A stretch of DNA of 64,000 nucleotides from Psychrobacter arenosus (GTDB taxonomy: Bacteria; Pseudomonadota; Gammaproteobacteria; Pseudomonadales; Moraxellaceae): assembly GCF_904848165.1 (NCBI RefSeq), contig NZ_LR884459.1, positions 1,984,001-2,048,000 of the forward strand. The letters run 5' to 3'. Under the pieces are notes generated by a model that saw nothing but the letters and a program-made list of their open reading frames with translations, had not been told where the DNA came from and searched no databases. Shown piece by piece: positions 47,146-56,596 of the stretch. Each line of letters opens with the position of its first letter. Within the stretch, counting starts at the first letter, position 1. The translations under genes were made by a program, and so were the position numbers.

Positions 47146-50100
47146 TTAATAAGAAGGCAAAAATGTCGCTAGCATAGTAGAGAGCTTGTCTTTTTTGAGC
47201 GGTTTGGCTAAGAAACCATCCATGCCGGCCTGCATACACGCCAACTGATCTTCTTCTGAGTCATTAGCCGTCAAAGCGATAATGGGAATAGCATCTTGGC
47301 CACTACGAATATGTTTGGTAGCACTAATACCGTCGAGGATAGGCATCCGGCAATCCATTAAAATCAGTTGAATTTCAGAGCGATGTTGCTCAAGCAGTTC
47401 GATTGCCTCTTCCCCATTATTCGCTACCAAAGAGCGATACCCGAGTTTTTCTAGCATCTTGCAAGCTACCTTTTGATTCATAGGCTGGTCTTCAGCGACT
47501 AAAATCAACGGGCCAGTTTTAGAGTCCCGCTTAGGCTCGGTACTCGCTTTAATGTCAGAAGCAGCGCCCGAAATAGGGTCAGAAGTAGAGTCTGGAGCAG
47601 GGTTCAAAACCGAGACTAAATCTGGCTTTGGTGTATTGGATTTTGCAGTTGCTACAGGCGTTGAGGGCTGGTCTTTTAACCGGTCTAATAAGTGATTTGC
47701 ATCGGTTGGTTGGTTTGATGAGTAGTGATAAAATAGCGGTTTATTAGCGCGCTGCGACAGACGCGTTATTTCAGAAACCAGATAGTTAATGTCTAAAGGT
47801 TTGGCCAAAAAGCCATCAAACTGAGCAATGATTTGTGAGGCAATACCGCGCTCTGGCATCATGCTTAATAGGATTTTAGGGCTAGACTCGTAAGGCTGCA
47901 ACTGAGCCAATGTGCTTAGGTCACTTTTTTGATGCAGCTCATAATCGATGAGTATAATTGGACGCAGTCCAGCTGCTGCGACTCGAGTCAGCTGCTGATT
48001 GATATTAGCGACACTGGGGTCATCTATGCTAGTACGTATTAAGGCTGGCAGCAGTAGATGGTTGCAGAGTTGGGATAGATAACGCGCGCTAATCTCATCA
48101 TTTACGAAGGCAATCAGGCAGTTCTGTGACAAATCCCTATTGAACAGATAGACCGGCTGAAAAGACGGGCTATGGCGGGGCAAGCAGATACTAAAAGTAC
48201 TGCCTACTTTAGGCGTGCTGTCTAAATGGATAAACCCACCCAGTAATTGCGCAAAACTGTTTGAGATAGCCAGCCCCAATCCGGACCCACCAAATTGCCG
48301 ACTGATGGAGTCATTGGCTTGATTAAAAAATGAGAACAGTTTGGTACGTTCTTTTTCTTCAATACCAATCCCCGTATCTTTGACACTAAAGCACAGCCAT
48401 AGATGCTCATCCGCTAGCGTCAATTTTTGCTCGTCAGTAGGCTCTGAGGTGGTTGCAGTGGTTTCAGTAGTCTCTACTACGTCGGTTTTATAAGACTCAG
48501 ATAAGGTCGTAGCGCGGGCATTAATAGTATTACTAGCATCATTGATATCGAAACGATTGCCTAGTTTTTGACTGGATTTATCATTAGAGAATTTATGGGC
48601 TCGGCTCGGCGGCACGTAGCGGGAGTCATGCGTGGTCATGGGCTCTATAATTAAAGCCACATACCCCGTTTTAGTAAACTTAATAGCATTGCTGATTAGG
48701 TTCATGAGGATTTGTTGCAAGCGCCCCATATCAGTGACCAAATAGCGAGGGCATTGTGGGTCAAAAAAGTAATGCAGCTCAATACCTTGCCGGCGTGCAT
48801 TACCCACCATAAGCTCACAAATTTGCTGGCATAGCGCCAAAATATCTACCGGCTCTAGCTCTACCTTGAGCTTGCCCGCATCAATTTTAGCCAGATCTAA
48901 CATGCCGTTTAGTAGCGATAGCATAGATTGGCTGGCGCGCTTTAGGGTGGTCACGGTCTCCGTTTGCGAAGGGTTTAAAGTCTCCAAACGCAGCAAATCT
49001 AACATACCAATCATACCGCTTAGGGGCGTTCTTAACTCGTGCCCCATGACCGACCATAACTTATCAAAATCCGCCAAACGGGCTTGCTGCTGCTGCCGTT
49101 GTTGCTCAGACTCGGTCAGTTGCTCAGTGAGCGCATTGATATTATTAAGGATACCCGTAAACCCATAAATCTGACCGTGCTCGCCAAACCAAGGCATAAT
49201 GTGCAACTGATAGCGCTGTCCATCCTCTAAGCTATCAATCAATAAGGTGCGAGTGACCCGTTGCGTGGCCAGCTTGGTTAGGGTTTGGTGCGTGACCTTA
49301 TCTATACCCGTAAAGAAATCGGTCAGCGTATACATCACATTGCGCTGAAAAGTCGTGGCAAATACTTGCTCAAATCGCTGATTAGCAAAACTTATTTGTC
49401 CATTACGCTTAATGGTGAGCATTGGTAATGGCGCATGGTCGATCAAACGCTCTAAGCGATGATTTAATAATTGTGAGCGGCGATAGGTCTTGTGCAATTG
49501 ATAGTTAATGCGACTGAGCGCATGGCCCATTCGTAAAAATTCTGTGGCCACCTTTTGCTCGATAAAAGGTGGAGCCGCGTAGCTTTCTTTTGAATATAGA
49601 GACAGGCTTTCGGTATAGTCAATGAGCCGCTCCCACTCATTGCGTCTTTTTAAGACAAACCCTAGCCCCACCATGAGCAGTAGAACAAATACTGAAACAG
49701 GCATCCAATAACGGTAGGCCATCCAATTAAGACTGATAGGTTGATGGTACAGATTGACATAGACCTGATAGCCGTCATCCAAATCTATCCACCCCGAAAG
49801 CTTGCTATTGTCTAAGCTATAAAGGTTGGTGGTATGACGGGGTATCATATTGGGTAAAGTTACCGTTTTAAGGTGCGCGTCATCGCTGCGATAATAGTCA
49901 TGAATATAGGTCTGACCGGAGGGAGATATGAGAATAAGCTGATAGCTAGTATTCTTTATAAAAGGTTTTTTTAATAGCGGTTTGAGGTCAGTTTGGTTAT
50001 TGGCTCTATGCTCTTCTAATTCATGTGACAGCCGTGAGAATGTCTCTTGGCTACGAATCTTTTGTTCACCTACCTCGGCGTCATACGCTAATAAATAATA

Positions 50101-50172
50101 CATCCCTAGCATGATCAGCAAAGCTAGAGAGTAAAAAGTAAATAAGCGTTGTGGAGCCGAGGTTCTTTTCAT
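47146..50172 (-). CDS. Hybrid sensor histidine kinase/response regulator
   Basis: A 1008-residue inner-membrane sensor. TM1 is near residues 11-29, a periplasmic domain of about 115 residues follows, and TM2 is near 148-168. A PAS domain (LIDHAPLPMLTIKRNGQISFANQRFEQVF) is near 243-340. A coiled-coil Gln-rich stretch precedes HisKA with the phospho-His in MGHELRTPLSGM near 377. HATPase_c has LMNLISNAIKFT, the G1 box DTGIGIEE and GSGLGLAIS near 630. A degenerate receiver-like domain follows (IILIDYELH). Last is a complete receiver with Asp near 939 in ILMDCRMPILDG and the Lys in FLAKPLKK. The layout resembles BarA/GacS-type hybrid kinases, but no HPt domain is present. A long Thr/Ser/Glu insertion splits the ATPase domain. 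The signal is unknown. Confidence 0.92.
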   Translation of the reverse strand: MKRTSAPQRLFTFYSLALLIMLGMYYLLAYDAEVGEQKIRSQETFSRLSHELEEHRANNQTDLKPLLKKPFIKNTSYQLILISPSGQTYIHDYYRSDDAHLKTVTLPNMIPRHTTNLYSLDNSKLSGWIDLDDGYQVYVNLYHQPISLNWMAYRYWMPVSVFVLLLMVGLGFVLKRRNEWERLIDYTESLSLYSKESYAAPPFIEQKVATEFLRMGHALSRINYQLHKTYRRSQLLNHRLERLIDHAPLPMLTIKRNGQISFANQRFEQVFATTFQRNVMYTLTDFFTGIDKVTHQTLTKLATQRVTRTLLIDSLEDGQRYQLHIMPWFGEHGQIYGFTGILNNINALTEQLTESEQQRQQQQARLADFDKLWSVMGHELRTPLSGMIGMLDLLRLETLNPSQTETVTTLKRASQSMLSLLNGMLDLAKIDAGKLKVELEPVDILALCQQICELMVGNARRQGIELHYFFDPQCPRYLVTDMGRLQQILMNLISNAIKFTKTGYVALIIEPMTTHDSRYVPPSRAHKFSNDKSSQKLGNRFDINDASNTINARATTLSESYKTDVVETTETTATTSEPTDEQKLTLADEHLWLCFSVKDTGIGIEEKERTKLFSFFNQANDSISRQFGGSGLGLAISNSFAQLLGGFIHLDSTPKVGSTFSICLPRHSPSFQPVYLFNRDLSQNCLIAFVNDEISARYLSQLCNHLLLPALIRTSIDDPSVANINQQLTRVAAAGLRPIILIDYELHQKSDLSTLAQLQPYESSPKILLSMMPERGIASQIIAQFDGFLAKPLDINYLVSEITRLSQRANKPLFYHYSSNQPTDANHLLDRLKDQPSTPVATAKSNTPKPDLVSVLNPAPDSTSDPISGAASDIKASTEPKRDSKTGPLILVAEDQPMNQKVACKMLEKLGYRSLVANNGEEAIELLEQHRSEIQLILMDCRMPILDGISATKHIRSGQDAIPIIALTANDSEEDQLACMQAGMDGFLAKPLKKDKLSTMLATFLPSY

Positions 50173-50433
50173 GAGAGTACTGAGTAAACCACGCTGCTAT
50201 AGCGTTTTAAGAGTATAAACTTAGTATAGCATTGTCTATACCACATCCCTACTAACACCTAAGCCTTAAATTATTGAAGTTAAAGCGCTATATAACTAAG
50301 GTCGACTATAAGTGCTGCCTATATAAGCTGAGCCATTCAAACATAGCAGTCCCTAGCGAACTGCCCTATAATGCTAAGCAACTCTTACGCTATTCCATCT
50401 CTTGCAAAATGTAATAAGGTTAATGAACTAACT

Positions 50434-51456
50434 ATGTCAAAGCGCCGCTTAATATTCGCCGGAACGCCTGAATTTGCTGCCAGCAGTTTGCAGGCTCTGC
50501 TCGCCCAACAATCTGCGCTCAATATTGAGATTGTCGCTGTCTATACTCAGCCGGATCGTAAGGCAGGCCGTGGGCAAAAGTTAACGGCATCGCCGGTCAA
50601 GGAAGTGGCCCTAGCGCATGATATCCCAGTAGAGCAACCGCTAACCTTTAAAAAGTCTAGCGCCGAGGGCATGGTTTCACGTGAAACATTAGCCAATTAT
50701 CAGCCGGACATTATGGTGGTGGCCGCTTACGGACTTATCTTACCTTTGGGCGTGTTAAAGACACCGACTTTCGGCTGCTTAAACATCCATGCCTCGTTGC
50801 TACCACGCTGGCGCGGCGCCGCCCCCATTCACCGTGCCCTATTGGCCGGAGATAGCGAAACCGGTATTACCATTATGCAAATGGATTTGGGTTTAGATAC
50901 GGGCGATATGCTCTATAAAGTCGCCTGCCCTATCACTGAAGACGATACTTCAGAGAGCTTGCACGATAAATTAGCCGTGCTCGGTACAGATGCCATTACT
51001 ACCGTGTTAGCAGACCTGCCCACTTACCAAGCTAAGGCAGAGCGTCAGGACAGCAGTCAGGCGAATTACGCGGAAAAGTTAAGCAAAGCAGAAGGGGAAA
51101 TCGACTGGTCGCAATCAGCGGCAACGATTGAGAGACAGATTCGCGGTATGCATCCTTACCCGAGCACCTATACTTTTTTAGCGGATGGCGAGCAGTTTAA
51201 ACGGGTGAAAGTACTCTCAGCACTCCCCGTGAATACTAGCCAGAGCACAGATAAAGCGCCTGGCACGGTCATTAGCATAGGTAAGAATGCTATTTTAGTC
51301 GCCTGTGGTAAAGCCCACCCTGAAGATGAGCAGGCCACCACCTTACGCCTCACGGGGCTACAATTCGCGGGCAGTAAACCCCTCAGTGCCGAACAAGTTT
51401 GTCAGGGCAATCAGCTAGACGATGGTGATCGTTTTATCTCACAAGGTAATCAATAA
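50434..51456 (+). CDS. fmt: Methionyl-tRNA formyltransferase
   Basis: Formylates initiator Met-tRNA using 10-formyl-THF. From the ATG at 50434 it has 340 residues. N-terminal: RLIFAGTPEFAASSL; the catalytic stretch LNIHASLLPRWRGAAPIHRALLAGD (Asn, His and downstream Asp); then TGITIMQMDLGLDTGDML. The C-terminal OB-like domain has RQIRGMHPYPSTYTF. The longer frame from 50371 adds non-family residues. Its TAA shares one base with the rsmB start (TAATG), so the two are co-translated. A parS-like site near codons 80-85 is read as VSRET. Confidence 0.96.
   Translation: MSKRRLIFAGTPEFAASSLQALLAQQSALNIEIVAVYTQPDRKAGRGQKLTASPVKEVALAHDIPVEQPLTFKKSSAEGMVSRETLANYQPDIMVVAAYGLILPLGVLKTPTFGCLNIHASLLPRWRGAAPIHRALLAGDSETGITIMQMDLGLDTGDMLYKVACPITEDDTSESLHDKLAVLGTDAITTVLADLPTYQAKAERQDSSQANYAEKLSKAEGEIDWSQSAATIERQIRGMHPYPSTYTFLADGEQFKRVKVLSALPVNTSQSTDKAPGTVISIGKNAILVACGKAHPEDEQATTLRLTGLQFAGSKPLSAEQVCQGNQLDDGDRFISQGNQ
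50673..50688. other. parS-like centromere site 9
   Basis: GGTTTCACGTGAAACA, perfect 14-bp core, 15 of 16. It lies inside fmt, read as VSRET. Confidence 0.85.
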
Positions 51457-53153
51457 TGCAAAAGCACAACCAAAAGTCTAAAGCTAATGAGCAACGCAAT
51501 AGCCCTACTGTCCATACCGATGTGCGCGTCGCCGTCATTAATACCTTATTGGCTATCCAACAAGGGCAATCGTTAAGCCACTTACTAGACCCGCTATTAA
51601 ACAGTTTAAAAGGCGAAGATAAAGGCTTTGCTCATGCGCTATTGCTCACTACCCTGCGTCATTGGTATGCAACGGGGCGTCTATTAGACTCATTAGCGGA
51701 TAACCCTGTGGAAGAAGTGGCGGTACGTACCACCATACAAGTGGGCATGACGCAGCTGCTGTATTTAAATGTAGCTGACCACGCCGCTATCCATGAAACA
51801 GTAGAAGCGGTCAAAAAGATAGACCTTGCCCGTGCCTCTGGATTGATTAACGCTATCTTGCGCAAAGTCGCTAAAAATCCGAATAAATTCCGTAAAAAAT
51901 GCAATAAAAACCACAGTCTACCGAATTGGTTGGCGCAGCAGCTTAAGAGCGATTGGCGCGAGCACTATGAAGCGCTAACCAAAGGCTTACGCACACCAGC
52001 TCCGATGTTTTTACGCGTGAATACTCTAGAGTCCGATGCCCAGGCTTATCTGGAGCTATTGACGACAACAGAGGCTGCAGCAGACCTTAGCGATGAGGCG
52101 GTGGCTAAGCTTATGACGCTGACGACTGTGCTTAAGCTATCGCAAGATAGCATAGCGGCTGACCAGATTGATGGCGAAGCTAGTCAAACTATTGAGCAAG
52201 ACGTTATTTGCTTAACCGACAGTATGGCCGTCAGTCAATTGCCTGATTTTGCTGAAGGAGCTGCCAGTGTACAGGACGCCCATGCGCAATTAGCCGCGCC
52301 TATTATTCACCAGGTTAGTCAGCAATTAGCCGCTACTATCGCCGCCAGCGAAACACCGCGTCCATTACGCTTATTAGATGCTTGTGCTGCCCCCGGTGGT
52401 AAACTCGCGCATTGGTTAGAAATGATAGACACTGATCTTAGTAGTAGCCATGACAGTGGTCAAAATGATGATGAAAAGGGTGAGGATAAAGCAACATTTC
52501 ACGTGAAACAGGGCACAACTTTAACGGCTATTGATAATGACCCGAAGCGCATCACCCGTATTTTTGAGAATTTAGAACGTTTGCAATTGCCTAGAACTAT
52601 GTCTAAGCATGAGCTCGATTTAGAAGTTGTCTGCGCCGATGCCACGACTTGGCCGGTCAAAGATGCGCTTGGTTTCGATGCCATCCTTCTAGATGCGCCC
52701 TGTACCGCAACGGGTGTAATTCGTCGTCATCCTGATATTAGCTTGTTACGTACCGAAGAAGATGTCGAGCAAACGGTCGAGCTACAAGCACAGATTCTAG
52801 AGAACTTATGGCGCCAGTTAAATCCAGGCGGTTACTTGCTGTATATCACCTGCTCTATCCTTAAAGCGGAAAACGTCGAGCAGATGCAGACCTTCTTAAA
52901 GCATAACGGTGATGCCATTGCGGTACCTTTCGCTGATGCGGGTTGTAATTGGGGAATCGAGCAAGCGGTGGGTCGCCAGTGTTTGCCGCTTTATCCTAAT
53001 GCTGTGGCACCAGAAGCTGCTGATTCGGAGTCTATAGATTCAGAAGCGGTTGACGCAGGTAAAAGTGACAGTAGTTTTGAAGAGAGCAATGACCAAGCTA
53101 ATATTATAAGCGGTGATGGCTTTTATTATGCGCTACTACACAAGGTAAAATAA
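51456..53153 (+). CDS. rsmB: 16S rRNA (cytosine(967)-C5)-methyltransferase
   Basis: A 565-residue m5C methyltransferase (Sun/Fmu). The NusB-like N-terminal domain has RVAVINTLLAIQQGQSLSHLLDPLL and KGFAHALLLTTLRHW. The Rossmann catalytic domain has ACAAPGGKLAHWLEM (SAM motif I), LDAPCTATGVIRRHPDI (motif IV PC) and YITCSILKAENVEQM (motif VI catalytic TC). It is about 130 residues longer than E. coli RsmB through low-complexity inserts near 205-260, 325-350 (Ser/Asp/Glu-rich) and the Ser/Asp-rich C-terminal segment. The second insert carries a parS-like site read as FHVKQ. It overlaps fmt by one base. Confidence 0.95.
   Translation: MQKHNQKSKANEQRNSPTVHTDVRVAVINTLLAIQQGQSLSHLLDPLLNSLKGEDKGFAHALLLTTLRHWYATGRLLDSLADNPVEEVAVRTTIQVGMTQLLYLNVADHAAIHETVEAVKKIDLARASGLINAILRKVAKNPNKFRKKCNKNHSLPNWLAQQLKSDWREHYEALTKGLRTPAPMFLRVNTLESDAQAYLELLTTTEAAADLSDEAVAKLMTLTTVLKLSQDSIAADQIDGEASQTIEQDVICLTDSMAVSQLPDFAEGAASVQDAHAQLAAPIIHQVSQQLAATIAASETPRPLRLLDACAAPGGKLAHWLEMIDTDLSSSHDSGQNDDEKGEDKATFHVKQGTTLTAIDNDPKRITRIFENLERLQLPRTMSKHELDLEVVCADATTWPVKDALGFDAILLDAPCTATGVIRRHPDISLLRTEEDVEQTVELQAQILENLWRQLNPGGYLLYITCSILKAENVEQMQTFLKHNGDAIAVPFADAGCNWGIEQAVGRQCLPLYPNAVAPEAADSESIDSEAVDAGKSDSSFEESNDQANIISGDGFYYALLHKVK
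52495..52510. other. parS-like site 10
   Basis: CATTTCACGTGAAACA, 14 of 16, inside an rsmB insert, read as FHVKQ, the same peptide as the perfect site in recF. Confidence 0.7.
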
Positions 53154-53551
53154 GCTTATAAATAAGCTCGCCGCTATCTAGCACCAACGCAAAAGAAGAC
53201 TGGAAAAGGCTAGTAGACAGTGGGTATTAGGCTTTAAGGGCAGACTTGCTAAGCAGCGGTGCGCCCTGTGAACTGCGGCATAACTCATCAGTAATAGAGC
53301 GAACTTGTGCACTATCCACAAATAAAAGTAAGCTTAAGGTAGATTGGTTATTTACTTCGTAGCCTCTCCTCCTTTTTGTTTGCCCAAAGTTAGTCATTAA
53401 TCTAAATTAGCAGTTGCTTAAAATGACAGCTAAACCCGTACAACTGACAAAGGCAGTTAGCTTGTACAGACAGCTAGCTAGCCCCTACAGACAATTAACC
53501 CATATAATCAGTCATGCAGCCCGATAACTAGTAACCTTATAGGACGATTCG
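53154..53551. other. rsmB-thrC gap, no gene seen
   Basis: About 400 bases. I see no convincing reading frame or terminator; a few short repeats such as GACAGCTAGCTAGC near 53469 stand out. It should hold the thrC promoter and leader. I did not find a threonine-rich leader peptide. Confidence 0.5.
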
Positions 53552-54982
53552 ATGAAATATATCAGTACCCGTGGTCAGACAGCTCCAATGGACTTTAGCG
53601 ATGTGCTTTTGATGGGTCTTGCGCCAGATGGCGGCTTGATGTTGCCTGAGTCCTATCCACAGATTGATAGCGCGACTTTAGCCGCTTGGCGTAAGCTAAG
53701 TTACCCTGAATTGGCCTTTGTGATTATGCGTCTGTTCGCCACTGATATTGCCGAAGCTGATTTAAAAGATATCATCGAGCGGACTTATACCGAAGCTGTA
53801 TTTGGCAGCAGCGACATTACTCCTGTGCGTAAACTGGATGATAACTTGTACATCTTAGGGTTATCAAATGGTCCAACGTTGGCGTTTAAAGACGTAGCGA
53901 TGCAGTTTTTAGGCAATGCCTTTGAATACGTGCTAAAAAAGAAAGGCGAGCGCATCACTATCATTGGCGCTACCAGTGGCGATACCGGTAGTGCCGCTGA
54001 ATATGCGCTGCGGGGCAAAGACAATATCGAAGTCTTTATGCTGTCACCGCATGGCAAAATGAGTGCTTTTCAACGCGCGCAAATGTACAGCTTAACCGAT
54101 GCGAATATCCATAACATCGCCATTAAAGGGATGTTTGATGATTGCCAAGATATTGTCAAAGCCTTGCAGCAAGATGCTGATTTTAAAGCGAAATATAACT
54201 TAGGTACGGTCAACTCTATCAACTGGGGTCGTATCCTAGCGCAGATCGTTTATTACTTTAAAGCGTATTTTGCAGTAACCGATGCAGAAAACAGTAGTAC
54301 GGATACTAAGGTCAGCTTTAGCGTGCCATCGGGTAACTTCGGCAATATCTGTGCCGGTCACATTGCGCGTGAAATGGGCTTGCCGGTAGACCGCCTCATC
54401 GTGGCTACCAATGAAAACGACGTGCTCAACGACTTTTTTAATCAAGGTGCTTACCACCCTCGCCCTGCTGAAAAGACTTATGTCACTTCTAGCCCCTCGA
54501 TGGATATCTCTAAAGCGTCAAACTTTGAGCGCTTCGTTTATCTGCTATTAGAGAAGAATACGGACCGCGTTCATGAGTTATTTGATGGGGTTAAATCCGG
54601 CAATGGTTTTGATTTGGCCGATGTGATGGAAGCGGTGAATAGCCGTTATGGCTTCGCTGCGGGCAAGTCTACCCATGCTGACCGTCTGGCTACTATCAAA
54701 GATTTACATGAAAACTTCAATGATTTAATCGATCCACATACGGCAGATGGCATCAAAGTCGCCCGCGAATTACAGCGTGAAGGCGAAATCATCATCTGTG
54801 CTGAGACAGCGTTGCCTGTAAAGTTTGCAGAAACTATTATTGAAGCAGTCGGCGCTATCGACATTGAACGTCCGGCGCATACGCAAGGGTTAGAAGACTT
54901 AGCGCAGCATGTCACGGTATTAGATAATGATGCTGAGCTAGTCGCACAAGAAATCCGCAATGGGGTGACTGCAAACGCTTAG
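53552..54982 (+). CDS. thrC: Threonine synthase
   Basis: PLP enzyme converting O-phosphohomoserine to threonine. 476 residues, matching the longer (class with ThrC of gammaproteobacteria and yeast) form. The N-terminus MKYISTRGQ is typical. The Schiff-base Lys is in LSNGPTLAFKDVAMQF near residue 112. The PLP phosphate loop is GATSGDTGSAAEYAL. FSVPSGNFGNICAGHIA is another conserved segment. Site TATAGGACGATTC precedes the ATG. No hom or thrB is adjacent in this window. Confidence 0.96.
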   Translation: MKYISTRGQTAPMDFSDVLLMGLAPDGGLMLPESYPQIDSATLAAWRKLSYPELAFVIMRLFATDIAEADLKDIIERTYTEAVFGSSDITPVRKLDDNLYILGLSNGPTLAFKDVAMQFLGNAFEYVLKKKGERITIIGATSGDTGSAAEYALRGKDNIEVFMLSPHGKMSAFQRAQMYSLTDANIHNIAIKGMFDDCQDIVKALQQDADFKAKYNLGTVNSINWGRILAQIVYYFKAYFAVTDAENSSTDTKVSFSVPSGNFGNICAGHIAREMGLPVDRLIVATNENDVLNDFFNQGAYHPRPAEKTYVTSSPSMDISKASNFERFVYLLLEKNTDRVHELFDGVKSGNGFDLADVMEAVNSRYGFAAGKSTHADRLATIKDLHENFNDLIDPHTADGIKVARELQREGEIIICAETALPVKFAETIIEAVGAIDIERPAHTQGLEDLAQHVTVLDNDAELVAQEIRNGVTANA

Positions 54983-55305
54983 TCATTATAGATACAAGCG
55001 TCGACACAGAAGCAGCGCTAACGGTTTATAAAGCCTCGTATCCCTACAGGGCAATACCGTTAGTGTATTTGCTGAAATTACAGCAATTTATGGCGAAATA
55101 TTGCAGTCTCTGTCTGTCATTGTGCTATTGTGTTTAAGATTGTAAACTTGATATCAGATTGGCGCAGGTTGATCGGTATTTTAGGATGGGAAAGTTAATA
55201 GATCTGTGGTCGTAAGCGGTGCCCTTAGTGATAAAGCCAAGACTATAAAAGGGTTGGCTTTGGGCAGTGGCGCTAGTGATGTGCAAGCAGGTCACGGTTT
55301 ACTTT
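54983..55305. other. thrC-LysM gap, no gene seen
   Basis: About 320 bases between two plus-strand genes. Nothing firm beyond AT-rich promoter-like stretches near 55100-55150. Confidence 0.45.
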
Positions 55306-56442
55306 ATGGACATAATAATGAGCATGACTAAAAATAAGAGCACTACGAAGTTTCGCGCCTCAATGGTAAAACAGCTAGTGGCCTCTAGTGTGATAGCGGC
55401 CTTACTGAGTACCGCCCCTGCCCACGCCAACAATCCGCCACCGACTATTAAAGCGGATGCCCCTAACCGTTATATCGTCAAAAAAGGCGATACCTTATGG
55501 GATATATCTGGGCGTTATTTAAATAGCCCATGGCGCTGGAAAGACATCTGGGCGACCAATAAACAAATCAAAAACCCGCATTTAATCTACCCTGGTGACA
55601 TTATCATCATGTGTATTATTCAAGGTAAAACCTTGATTGGTGTCGACACAGGTGAAGGCTGTGCCGGGATTGAAAAGCAGATGGGTGAAGCGCCAGCGGG
55701 TCAAACAGTGACGATCACGTCTACTGCCGGTAGTATCCCTCCTATCCCGCTATCCGCCATCCAACACTGGTTAGATAAGACTTTAATCGTTAATCCAGCA
55801 GACTTTAACACCACACCTTATGTACTAGCGTCTAAAAATCGCAATTTAATCACCAGCGAAGGCGATAAAATCTATGCGAAAGGGGTGCCGCTTATTGTTG
55901 GGCAAAAATATGGCGTTTACCATGAAGGTGACCCGTACGTAGACCCAAAAACGCAGCAAATCATTGGCTTGGAAGTTACGCAAGTGGCCACAGGTTTAGT
56001 GACTTCCGTAGCAGCTAACGGTGTCTCTAGCCTACAGTTGACAGATACCTATGGTAAAGAAGTCCGTGAAGGCGACCGTGTCTTTGTTGAATTGGGCAAT
56101 ACGGTACCGCCCGTCTTTTATCCTACCCCAGCTAAGGTCGATCGTGGCGGTCTGATTGTACGGGTTATGGGCTCGATTGGCTCAGCGGCGAAAGGCAGTG
56201 TCGTGGCTATTAACCTAGGCAGCAGCAATGGCGCAAAACCAGGCGACGTCTTAACGGTCTATCGTAAAGGACCTAAAGTTCGTGATATTAAGGATAATGA
56301 TACGCCTGTACAGCTGCCGAGCGAACCTGCGGGTATGGTGATGGTATTTAAGACTTTTGGTAATATCAGCTATGCTTACGTGCTCAGCTCTGAGCTGCCA
56401 TTGAGTCCTGGCGACCAGTTGCTCCCACCACCTTATTTATAA
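55306..56442 (+). CDS. LysM peptidoglycan-binding domain protein
   Basis: A secreted or periplasmic protein of about 378 residues. The signal peptide is MVKQLVASSVIAALLSTAPAHA with a probable cut after AHA. The LysM domain is immediately after, YIVKKGDTLWDISGRYLNSPWRWKDIW then IKNPHLIYPGDIIIM, with the WRW insertion typical of proteins found next to dprA in many gammaproteobacteria. The rest is beta-rich. No enzymatic motif is seen. The start is uncertain among ATGs at 55306, 55318 and 55324. It probably binds peptidoglycan; its role is unknown. It is upstream of dprA and tsaC, a commonly conserved trio. Confidence 0.88.
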   Translation: MDIIMSMTKNKSTTKFRASMVKQLVASSVIAALLSTAPAHANNPPPTIKADAPNRYIVKKGDTLWDISGRYLNSPWRWKDIWATNKQIKNPHLIYPGDIIIMCIIQGKTLIGVDTGEGCAGIEKQMGEAPAGQTVTITSTAGSIPPIPLSAIQHWLDKTLIVNPADFNTTPYVLASKNRNLITSEGDKIYAKGVPLIVGQKYGVYHEGDPYVDPKTQQIIGLEVTQVATGLVTSVAANGVSSLQLTDTYGKEVREGDRVFVELGNTVPPVFYPTPAKVDRGGLIVRVMGSIGSAAKGSVVAINLGSSNGAKPGDVLTVYRKGPKVRDIKDNDTPVQLPSEPAGMVMVFKTFGNISYAYVLSSELPLSPGDQLLPPPYL

Positions 56443-56488
56443 GACCGGTTTAGCTGAGTTTCTCATTAAACCTGAATTAGCTAGCATA

Positions 56489-56519
56489 ACCCCTAGCGTC
56501 TTAATTAGGCGCTAGGTTA
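56489..56519 (+). terminator. hairpin between LysM gene and dprA
   Basis: CCTAGCG / CGCTAGG, perfect 7-bp stem with an AT loop. There is no clear T tail, so it may be only a weak terminator. Confidence 0.4.
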
Positions 56520-56596
56520 ATCAAAAACTCTAATAAAGCCATAACAATAGAAGCTTACCTAAAAAGACTACCTAAAAAATAGCCAGCGGATAAGAC

